NCBI GenBank assembly: GCA_046295175.1
Contig: JBKBNY010000011.1
Coordinates: forward strand, 118,669-182,668
Source of the DNA: JALOLV01 sp046295175
Lineage (GTDB): Bacteria > Bacteroidota > Bacteroidia > Cytophagales > Spirosomataceae
DNA: 64,000 bases
Direction: 5' to 3'
Under the pieces are notes generated by a model. That model saw only the letters and a list, made by a program, of their open reading frames with translations, did no database searches and was not told where the DNA came from. This document shows positions 26,375-33,481 of this stretch, one piece after another. How positions within the stretch are numbered: position 1 is the stretch's first letter; each line of letters opens with the position of its first letter. The translations under genes and the position numbers were made by a program.

Positions 26375-28318
26375 TTACTTAGGGGTATTTCCAGACAAGT
26401 AACTTTTTACAACTTGTAATACATCAGTACCGATATTGATACCCAAAAATACTACGATACCAATCACCATTACAAACACATAAACACCTGTACTACCTGT
26501 TTGTGCCTTACGTGCCAGGTTGCTGATGCTCGCAACTAAGCTACCGACTCCGTTTACGATTCCATCTATCAGACCTTCAAATAAGCCTGCAAATACATTA
26601 GAAAGTGCTTTGATTGGATTCACAAAAACAGCCCAATATGCTTCGTCGATATAATATTTATTGTAAATGACTTTTTGTATGCCTGTGATTTCGCTGTCTT
26701 CGGCCGGAACGTTTTTGCCATTGTTGTACTTAGAATAAGCAAACAAAATAGACACTACAGCAGCCGCAACCGAAATACCCATAAGCATGTATTCGGTCGA
26801 ATGGTCTAAGTGATGAACCCCGAATTCTGGTAATACTGCTTTAGAACCTGCATAAAGCGGACTCAAGAATTCGTTTAAAACATAAGAACCACCCAACGCT
26901 TCTGGTACACCCATGAAACCACCAATTACCGACAACACCGCCAAAACAATCAAAGGCAATGTCATATTTGATGGCGATTCGTGTAGGTGATGTTCTTGTT
27001 CGTGAGTTCCTCTGAAACTACCAGTAAATGTCACGAAGAATAATCGGAACATATAAAAAGCCGTCATCATAGAACCCAAAACGGCCAGTCCGTACATCAA
27101 TTTATTATGCTCATAAACATGAGCCAAAATGTCATCTTTTGAGAAGAAACCCGCAAATGGCGGAATCCCCGAAATAGCAATTGTACCAATCAAAAAAGTA
27201 ATAGCCGTAATCTTGATTTTTCCCCACAAAGCACCCATTTTTCGGATGTCTTGCTCGCCACTCATCGCGTGAATTACGCTACCAGCACCCAAGAAAAGCA
27301 ATGCCTTAAAAAATGCGTGAGTAATAACGTGGAAGAAGCCCGACGTATATGCCATAACTCCAAGAGCCATAAACATATAACCCAACTGGCTCACGGTAGA
27401 ATATGCCAATACTTTTTTGATGTCGTTTTGGAAAATACCAATTGTAGCCGCCAAAAGTGCAGTTGCAACCCCAATCCAAGCGACAAATTCGAGCGTAGCA
27501 GGAGAAAGTGTGTAAAGTACATTTGAGCGTACAATCATATAAATACCCGATGTCACCATCGTTGCGGCGTGAATGAGTGCCGAAACTGGAGTTGGACCCG
27601 CCATCGCATCTGGCAACCAAGTGTAGAGCGGAACCTGTGCCGATTTACCCATTGCTCCGATAAACAAGAAGAAGGTAATCCACATCACGGTATTATCGCC
27701 AACTTGTAAACCCGTTGCTTTATTGAATACTTCGAGGTATTCTACCGAACCAAAATTGGCAATTATCATAAAAATACCAATCAAAAAGCCTAAATCACCC
27801 ACACGGTTCATGATAAATGCTTTACGAGCGGCATTGCCGTATTCGGTATTTTTATTCCAGAATCCAATTAAAAGATAAGAACACAAACCTACGCCTTCCC
27901 AGCCGATGAACATCACGATGTAGTTTGAACCCATAACGAGCAACAACATCGAGAACAAGAAAAGATTAAGGAATGCAAAGAATTTACCGTAGCCTTCGTC
28001 ATCGTGCATGTAGCCCATCGAATACACGTGGATGAGTGTACCCACGCCCGTAACAACAAACAGCATCAGGATTGATAATTGGTCGATTTGGAACGAAAGA
28101 GAGATATTTAGCCCTCCGATGGTTATCCAATCAAATACCTTTTCGACGATAGGTTGTCCGTTGAATTGGCTATATGCCAAATAGGCACAGACAAATGATA
28201 AAAGAGAAGCTCCGATTCCGATTGGGCCTACTAAACTCTTAGGGATTTTGCGAAAACCGAGTCCGTTAATCAGAAACCCAATAAGCGGAAAAAGTGGTAT
28301 TAGTGAAATTGCTGACAT
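26375..28318 (-). CDS. nuoL: NADH-quinone oxidoreductase subunit L
   Basis: The product has 647 residues, the largest antiporter-like subunit, with the extra C-terminal region that forms the lateral helix. Hallmarks: FQIDQLSILMLFVVTGVGTLIHVYS, FIGWEGVGLCSYLLIGFW (conserved Glu), GAMGKSAQVPLYTWLPDAMAGPTPVSALIHAATM, and ITHAFFKALLFLGAGSVIHAM. It pumps protons in complex I. It starts 89 nt after nuoK. Confidence 0.97.
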   Translation of the reverse strand: MSAISLIPLFPLIGFLINGLGFRKIPKSLVGPIGIGASLLSFVCAYLAYSQFNGQPIVEKVFDWITIGGLNISLSFQIDQLSILMLFVVTGVGTLIHVYSMGYMHDDEGYGKFFAFLNLFLFSMLLLVMGSNYIVMFIGWEGVGLCSYLLIGFWNKNTEYGNAARKAFIMNRVGDLGFLIGIFMIIANFGSVEYLEVFNKATGLQVGDNTVMWITFFLFIGAMGKSAQVPLYTWLPDAMAGPTPVSALIHAATMVTSGIYMIVRSNVLYTLSPATLEFVAWIGVATALLAATIGIFQNDIKKVLAYSTVSQLGYMFMALGVMAYTSGFFHVITHAFFKALLFLGAGSVIHAMSGEQDIRKMGALWGKIKITAITFLIGTIAISGIPPFAGFFSKDDILAHVYEHNKLMYGLAVLGSMMTAFYMFRLFFVTFTGSFRGTHEQEHHLHESPSNMTLPLIVLAVLSVIGGFMGVPEALGGSYVLNEFLSPLYAGSKAVLPEFGVHHLDHSTEYMLMGISVAAAVVSILFAYSKYNNGKNVPAEDSEITGIQKVIYNKYYIDEAYWAVFVNPIKALSNVFAGLFEGLIDGIVNGVGSLVASISNLARKAQTGSTGVYVFVMVIGIVVFLGINIGTDVLQVVKSYLSGNTPK

Positions 28319-28407
28319 ACTAAGAATAATGAGCGAATGATTGAATTAGTGAATAGTGAATGTACTATCTAACTACTTCTTTATTACTTGACCCTTTAGG
28401 TTCGGGT

Positions 28408-28743
28408 TTACCATTTCAATTTATCCAAAAGACCGACGTCGATTGAGCGAATATTGCGGTAAATCATCACTATAATTGCTAATCCTACCGCTACTTCGGC
28501 CGCAGCAACCGCCATGATAAAGAATACAAAGACTTGTCCGGCTGGGTCTGAACGATAAGATGAAAATGTAATCAAAAGTAAATTGACAGCATTAAGCATC
28601 AATTCGATTGACATAAAAATAATGATTGCATTGCGGCGAGTGAGTACACCAACGATACCTATGATAAACAAAATAGTGGCCAACAATACGTAATTTATCA
28701 TTGGTACTCGGGCAATAATATCAGGTATTTGTGCTTGCTCCAT
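28408..28743 (-). CDS. nuoK: NADH-quinone oxidoreductase subunit K
   Basis: The product has 111 residues with three membrane spans. Family features are GVLTRRNAIIIFMSIELMLNAVNL, with the conserved membrane Glu, and AVAAAEVAVGLAIIVMIYR, with the second Glu. It is the first gene of the nuoK-L-M-N run. nuoJ and the other complex I genes do not precede it, so the rest of complex I must be encoded elsewhere. Confidence 0.95.
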   Translation of the reverse strand: MEQAQIPDIIARVPMINYVLLATILFIIGIVGVLTRRNAIIIFMSIELMLNAVNLLLITFSSYRSDPAGQVFVFFIMAVAAAEVAVGLAIIVMIYRNIRSIDVGLLDKLKW

Positions 28744-28811
28744 AACAGAGATTTTTCAAAGTTTTAGGGTTCGAGGTCAATTTTATCAGAATCTCGAAAC
28801 TTTTTGACGTG

Positions 28812-28819
28812 CAAAATTA
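28812..28819 (-). promoter_or_regulatory. Candidate -7 box for nuoKLMN
   Basis: TAATTTTG on the minus strand is a full TAnnTTTG match, 68 nt upstream of nuoK and clear of the exonuclease gene. I see no clear -33 TTTG. It supports nuoK as first gene of a separate transcript. Confidence 0.45.
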
Positions 28820-28879
28820 AGGATTATTCGTTTTGATAAACTACTTATAGATAAAAATGTTAGAAATTAAGCACATGGT

Positions 28880-29698
28880 TTATTTATCCAACATCATCTT
28901 TAGCTTGATTTCGGTTAGTTTTCGCTTAGTATCTAACGGAAAATCGCCGTTTATCATCCAATCAAAATATTGTGGTTCTTGCTTCAAAACCAATTTAACG
29001 GGCTTACCCGAATGTTTTCCGAAGTTAATAATCGGCTCGCCTTTATCGTTGAGAATCATTCTTTGGGCAAAATCCACTAAGTTCCAAGATGTGAGGTTAT
29101 GCAGAGCGTCCATGTCGTTTTTGACTGGTTCGTATTCTTCGCCCTTGTCGTTCTTGATTTTTACACCTTCATACTTCTCAACTTGCGAGCAGAGTACTTC
29201 AAGGGTTGCCAATGTATCGACTTCGGCACTGTGGGCATTATCGAGGGTTTTTCCGCAATAAAACTTATACGCTGCCGATAACGTACGTGGCTCCATCAAA
29301 TGAAAAATACGCTGTGCATCTATGAATTTGCGGTTTTTTACATCAAAAATATCATTATCAACTCTTAAAAACTCTTCGACCAACATCGGAATATCAAAAC
29401 GATTGCTATTGAAACCAGCCAAGTCGCAGCCTTCGAGAAACTGTGCCATCGACTTTGCAATTTGCTTAAATGTCGGTTCGTTTTTTACGTCTTCGTCATA
29501 AATTCCGTGAATCATACTCGACTCAATCGGAATCGGAATTCCCGGATTGATTCTTTTAGTTTTTACCTCGACAGTCCCATCAAGTTTAGCCTTAGCTATA
29601 CAAATTTCTACAATTCTATCACGCACTACGTTTGTTCCAGTAGTTTCGAGGTCAATTACCGCAAGTGGTTTGCGGAGCTTTAGCGTATGAGTCAACAT
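28880..29698 (-). CDS. DEDDh 3'-5' exonuclease (DnaQ-like)
   Basis: The product has 272 residues. The exonuclease motifs are complete: ExoI with Asp16 and Glu18 (VIDLETTG), ExoII with Asp102 (GFNSNRFDIPML), and ExoIII with His156 and Asp161 (HSAEVDTLATLEVL), which makes it a DEDDh enzyme. The remaining C-terminal part ends in INFGKHSGKPV and PQYFDWMINGDFP, the small domain found in stand-alone exonucleases of this type in Bacteroidota. It degrades single-stranded DNA or RNA, or proofreads in trans; the in vivo role is unclear. It lies upstream of nuoK on the same strand, separated by its own spacing and a new -7 box. Confidence 0.9.
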   Translation of the reverse strand: MLTHTLKLRKPLAVIDLETTGTNVVRDRIVEICIAKAKLDGTVEVKTKRINPGIPIPIESSMIHGIYDEDVKNEPTFKQIAKSMAQFLEGCDLAGFNSNRFDIPMLVEEFLRVDNDIFDVKNRKFIDAQRIFHLMEPRTLSAAYKFYCGKTLDNAHSAEVDTLATLEVLCSQVEKYEGVKIKNDKGEEYEPVKNDMDALHNLTSWNLVDFAQRMILNDKGEPIINFGKHSGKPVKLVLKQEPQYFDWMINGDFPLDTKRKLTEIKLKMMLDK

Positions 29699-29768
29699 TA
29701 AAAATATTGTTGTTAATTGAAATCAGGCGAATCTTGCCAAACTCTTTTTTGTTAATGAAATCTACGGG

Positions 29769-29776
29769 CAAAGTTA
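29769..29776 (-). promoter_or_regulatory. Candidate -7 box for the exonuclease gene
   Basis: TAACTTTG on the minus strand matches TAnnTTTG, about 70 nt upstream of the start codon. No clear -33 element is visible. Confidence 0.4.
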
Positions 29777-29911
29777 GAAAATAATTCAGAATTGCAGTCG
29801 AATCGCCATTAAATCCTTATCAGGAATTATTCTTTTGTGTCTTTTGTTGGATTTAAGTATGGCTCAGTCTTGCTTTTGGATTTGGTCTCGCCTTCTCTTT
29901 ATAAAAACTCT

Positions 29912-31666
29912 ATGAAATTACTATTACATTATCTCTCTCGTTATCGCTGGCAAGTGATTTTGGCTTTTGTTTTGGCGGCTGTCAATCAAACGTTTTCGCT
30001 GCTCGACCCTTATATTTTTGGTAAATTGATTGATAAATTTGCCAAAACACCCAAAGAATTCACCGAAGACCAATTCATTCAGGGCGTTGGTTTATTGCTT
30101 TTGGCAATTATCGGGGTGGCGATGGTAAGCCGAATCGCCAAGACGTTGCAAGATTACGTCGTAAACCTTGTGATTCAGAAATTTGGGGCAAATGTCTTTA
30201 CCGATGGACTAAAACATACGCTCAAATTGCCGTATCAGCAATTTGAAGACCAACGAAGCGGCGAAACGCTCTCGATACTACAAAAAGTAAGAACCGATAC
30301 CGAGAAATTCATCACGTCATTTATCAATGTCGCTTTTGTATCAATTATAGGTATTATTTTCGTTACGATTTATGCTATCAATGTAAACCCAGCTTTGGTT
30401 GCGGTCTATTTTGTAGGTGCGTTTACTTTGGCGATGCTCACGCGTGTTTTGAGCCGTAAGATTAAAGAAATCCAGAAAACGATTGTAAAAGAAACAACCC
30501 AATTGGCGGGTACAACGACCGAATCACTACGAAATATTGAGCTAATCAAGGGTTTGGGATTGACCGAGCAAGAAATCAATCGTCTGAACCTCAATACATT
30601 CAAAATCCTGCAATTAGAACTCAAAAAAGTTCGTGGTGTACGCAGTATCAGTTTTGTGCAAGGTACGTTTGTCAACTTACTCCGCCAAGTCATTTTATTT
30701 ATCTTGATGTTCTTGATTTTTAGAGAGCAAATGACGGTAGGGCAATTGCTTACGCTCCAATTCTATTCGTTTTTTGTCTTTGGACCACTCCAAGAGATTG
30801 GAAACGTTATCTTGGCGTACCGCGAAGCCGAAGCATCGCTCAATAATTTTCAGAAGTTACTCAATACTCCAATCGAAGTTACGCCCGAACATCCGACAAA
30901 ATTGGGTAAAGTTGAGCATCTCAAGTTTGAATCTGTAGGTTTTCAACACCTTACGGCAAAGCAAAAAGCCATCGAGAATATTAATTTTGAGGTAAATAAA
31001 GGCGAAACGGTAGCATTTGTGGGACCATCAGGTTCGGGAAAAACCACCTTGGTAAAACTTTTGGTCGGATTGTACAAAGCCAACGAAGGCACGATTTATT
31101 ATAACAATTTGCCCGAAAACGAGATTAATGTAGAAGAACTACGCTCGCAAATCGGATTTGTAACGCAAGACACACAGTTGTTCTCGGGGACAATCAAAGA
31201 GAACCTTCTTTTTGTGAATCCGAAGGCAACTGATGCTCAAATCATGGATGCTTTAGACAAGGCATCGTGCCAGACACTACTCAAAAGAGCCGAAAACGGA
31301 TTAGATACGGTCATCGGTGAAGGCGGAATCAAGATTTCGGGAGGCGAAAAGCAGCGTTTGTCTATTGCACGAGCTTTATTGAGAAACCCAAGAATTTTTG
31401 TTTTCGACGAAGCCACCTCGGCACTCGATTCGATTACCGAAGAAGAAATTTCAAATACCGTAAAAGCCGTAACGGCGAGCGGCGAGTACATCACAGTAAT
31501 GATTGCCCACCGATTGAGTACCATCATGCACGCCGACAGAATTTACGTACTCGAAAAAGGCAATATCATCGAAGTTGGTAAACACCAAGACCTTTTGGCC
31601 GAAAAAGGCCTTTATTATGCCATGTGGCGTCAACAAATCGGCGAGAGAAAGAGTTTAATGCTGTAA
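29912..31666 (+). CDS. ABC exporter, fused membrane and ATPase domains
   Basis: The product has 584 residues from ATG 29912; an upstream in-frame start adds 25 residues that break the usual MKLLLHYLSRYRWQ beginning. Six membrane spans occupy about residues 15-300. They are followed by an ATPase with Walker A GPSGSGKTT (about 370-378), signature ISGGEKQR (about 476) and Walker B IFVFDEATSALD (about 495). This is a type I half-transporter that works as a homodimer, of the MsbA/multidrug kind. No peptidase domain is present and the cargo is unknown. It is followed by lipB after about 116 nt. Confidence 0.93.
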   Translation: MKLLLHYLSRYRWQVILAFVLAAVNQTFSLLDPYIFGKLIDKFAKTPKEFTEDQFIQGVGLLLLAIIGVAMVSRIAKTLQDYVVNLVIQKFGANVFTDGLKHTLKLPYQQFEDQRSGETLSILQKVRTDTEKFITSFINVAFVSIIGIIFVTIYAINVNPALVAVYFVGAFTLAMLTRVLSRKIKEIQKTIVKETTQLAGTTTESLRNIELIKGLGLTEQEINRLNLNTFKILQLELKKVRGVRSISFVQGTFVNLLRQVILFILMFLIFREQMTVGQLLTLQFYSFFVFGPLQEIGNVILAYREAEASLNNFQKLLNTPIEVTPEHPTKLGKVEHLKFESVGFQHLTAKQKAIENINFEVNKGETVAFVGPSGSGKTTLVKLLVGLYKANEGTIYYNNLPENEINVEELRSQIGFVTQDTQLFSGTIKENLLFVNPKATDAQIMDALDKASCQTLLKRAENGLDTVIGEGGIKISGGEKQRLSIARALLRNPRIFVFDEATSALDSITEEEISNTVKAVTASGEYITVMIAHRLSTIMHADRIYVLEKGNIIEVGKHQDLLAEKGLYYAMWRQQIGERKSLML

Positions 31667-31724
31667 TCACTTAGTGGTCATTCTCTCCTCATTTACTAGT
31701 CATTACTGTTGTAAAATACCCATT

Positions 31725-31779
31725 GAATGACCATTGAGTGACTATCGAATGACCATTAAATGACCACCGAATGACAGAT
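31725..31779. repeat. 11-nt tandem repeat overlapping the lipB start
   Basis: Five head-to-tail 11-nt units, GAATGACCATT, GAGTGACTATC, GAATGACCATT, AAATGACCACC and GAATGACAGAT, run into the annotated lipB start. Units 1 and 3 are identical. Because 11 is not a multiple of three, each copy shifts frame and each carries ATGA or GTGA, an overlapping start and stop. Confidence 0.8.
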
Positions 31780-31782
31780 TTT

Positions 31783-32493
31783 ATGACACAAAATAAGAAA
31801 GTAAATTTTATAGATTTAGGATTGATTGATTATCAAGAAGGATGGGATTATCAAGAAAAGTTATTCTCCGAAATTATTGATATTAAGGTCAAAAATCGCT
31901 CTGAATCGCTCGAAAATCAACAAATTACACCCAATTACTTGCTATTTTGCCAACATCCGCATGTTTACACGCTCGGTAAAAGTGGCAAAATGGAACACCT
32001 GCTTTTGGATGAAGGCGGATTGGCTCAAAACCACGCTAAATTCTATAAAATCAATCGTGGAGGCGATATAACTTACCATGGGCCGGGGCAATTGGTCGGG
32101 TATCCGATTCTGGATTTGGATAATTTCTTTACGGATATTCACAAATACATGCGTTTTTTGGAAGAGGGGATTATCCGAACATTGGCAGAATACGGCATCG
32201 AAGCAGGTAGGATTGATGGCTTGACGGGTGTCTGGATTGACCACATCGAGCAGCAAAACCCACGCAAGATTTGTGCAATGGGTGTAAAGTCGAGCCGATG
32301 GGTTACGATGCACGGATTTGCCCTAAATGTAAATACTGATTTGAATTATTTCCAGAACATCGTTCCGTGCGGGATAGACGACAAAGCCGTTACGTCTTTG
32401 GCTTTAGAATTAGGCAAATTAGTAGATATAAAAGAAGTGGCTAACAAGCTCAAAAATCATCTGGGCGAACTTTTTGAGATGGATTTTGAATAA
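31783..32493 (+). CDS. lipB: Octanoyltransferase (lipoate biosynthesis)
   Basis: The product has 236 residues from ATG 31783. Another in-frame ATG at 31771 lies within the last unit of a tandem repeat and would add four residues. Family motifs: RGGDITYHGPGQLVGYPI; GVKSSRWVTMHGFALNV with the active-site Lys (about residue 169); and the acyl-binding cysteine in IVPCGI (about 196). It moves the octanoyl group from acyl carrier protein to the lipoyl domains of dehydrogenase complexes and GcvH, in the cytoplasm. lipA is not adjacent. Confidence 0.95.
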   Translation: MTQNKKVNFIDLGLIDYQEGWDYQEKLFSEIIDIKVKNRSESLENQQITPNYLLFCQHPHVYTLGKSGKMEHLLLDEGGLAQNHAKFYKINRGGDITYHGPGQLVGYPILDLDNFFTDIHKYMRFLEEGIIRTLAEYGIEAGRIDGLTGVWIDHIEQQNPRKICAMGVKSSRWVTMHGFALNVNTDLNYFQNIVPCGIDDKAVTSLALELGKLVDIKEVANKLKNHLGELFEMDFE

Positions 32494-32515
32494 AACCTTT
32501 GATTTTGTAATTTTG
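32485..32515 (+). promoter_or_regulatory. Promoter of the tRNA-Arg gene
   Basis: TTTG (32485-32488) and TAATTTTG (32508-32515) are separated by exactly 19 nt, a textbook Bacteroidota -33/-7 pair. It lies 17 nt before the tRNA, with the -33 box inside the end of lipB. It is the clearest promoter in the window. Confidence 0.75.
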
Positions 32516-32532
32516 TAATCGAAAAACACTAC

Positions 32533-32607
32533 GGTCTTATAGTTCAAGGGATAGAATAGAAGTTTCCTAAACTTTTGATTCCAGTTCGAGTCTGGATAAG
32601 ACCACCA
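32533..32607 (+). tRNA. tRNA-Arg (anticodon CCT), with encoded CCA
   Basis: The full cloverleaf can be drawn by hand: acceptor GGTCTTA with TAAGACC; D arm GTTC with GAAT; anticodon stem GAAGT with ACTTT around the loop TTCCTAA (anticodon CCT, reads AGG); a four-base variable region; T stem TCCAG with CTGGA around TTCGAGT; discriminator A; then CCA in the DNA. It is flanked by a matching promoter and a strong terminator, so it is a single-gene transcript. Confidence 0.95.
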
Positions 32608-32641
32608 ACTACCCAAGGTTCGATGCTATGCGAAAATCTAT

Positions 32642-32670
32642 AAAGCCACTCCAAAATTGGAGTGGCTTTT
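32642..32670 (+). terminator. Terminator of the tRNA gene
   Basis: AAAGCCACTCCAA and TTGGAGTGGCTTT form a perfect 13-bp stem with a short AA loop, followed by T. It starts 35 nt past the tRNA. Confidence 0.85.
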
Positions 32671-32942
32671 GAATTTACAAATAGTCTATCTTATTTCTCT
32701 GGGTTTATGAATTTTAGTATGCTTTTGATTTCACCACTTGAAAAATCTAAAAACCATTCAAGTACTCTAATTGTATAAGAGTATTATCTCCTTTATATTC
32801 CTGATATAACCTTACATCATCTCCTACAGCTATTAAGGAATAAATTTTGTTCAAATTTTACGTGAAATAACGATAACAAGTTATCCTAATAATTAAGAGA
32901 ATATTGTGCTAAATCAATTTAAAAATGCTAACCTAAAATGAG
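32671..32942. other. AT-rich intergenic region before the AP2-domain gene
   Basis: The spacer between the tRNA and the AP2-domain gene (32608-32942) contains the terminator listed above and is otherwise AT-rich. I see no convincing TAnnTTTG box, no direct repeat of the tRNA 3' end and no gene. Confidence 0.4.
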
Positions 32943-33419
32943 ATGAAAGAAATTGAATTGAAAAGTAATATCGTTGTCTTCATTGATGATGAAGATTACG
33001 ATAAGGTAAAGGATTATTGTTGGAGTGTCTCTAAATCGGGGAATTTCCAATATGCACGAGCATTTTATAAAATTGGCAATAAACAAAAATCCGTTCTCCT
33101 TCAACATTTGATAGTTGGAAAACCCCCGAAAGGACAAAGGATTCTGTTTAAAGATAAAAATGCCCTTAATTGCCAGAAGGAAAATATTGAATTTGTATCG
33201 TGCGGGCAAGCTGCTCATCACTACTATAAGAAGCATAAAAACAGTAAAAATGCTCAAGAAAGATTCAGAGGTGTGATTGTCCAATACGTTGCTCGTATCA
33301 AATTCAACAACAAAATATTAGTCTTAGGTAGCTTCGAAAACGAACGAGATGCTGCCCAAGCTTATAACAAAAAAGCTCTTGAGCTTTATGGTGACAAGGC
33401 AGTGATAAATTATGTCTGA
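32943..33419 (+). CDS. HNH-like/AP2-domain protein, HNH site apparently degenerate
   Basis: The product has 158 residues. The N-terminal half resembles HNH homing-endonuclease-type proteins (KSVLLQHLIVGKPPKG, then LNCQKENIEFVS). However, the usual Asp-His pair of the HNH site is replaced: FKDKNALN stands where the family has DHxxxxxLN. The C-terminal half (about residues 107-158) is a good AP2 DNA-binding domain: FRGVIVQYVARIKFNNK, LGSFENERDAAQAYNKKALELYG and the terminal INYV. AP2-HNH proteins are usually mobile endonucleases; with the nuclease residues lost, this copy may be a relic or a DNA-binding protein. It lies 62 nt upstream of the peptide-export operon on the same strand. Confidence 0.75.
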   Translation: MKEIELKSNIVVFIDDEDYDKVKDYCWSVSKSGNFQYARAFYKIGNKQKSVLLQHLIVGKPPKGQRILFKDKNALNCQKENIEFVSCGQAAHHYYKKHKNSKNAQERFRGVIVQYVARIKFNNKILVLGSFENERDAAQAYNKKALELYGDKAVINYV

Positions 33420-33481
33420 AAAGCATAAGGTTAATCGCACACTCACCGATAACCAAACGATTGTTAATTGGCTTCTATTGA

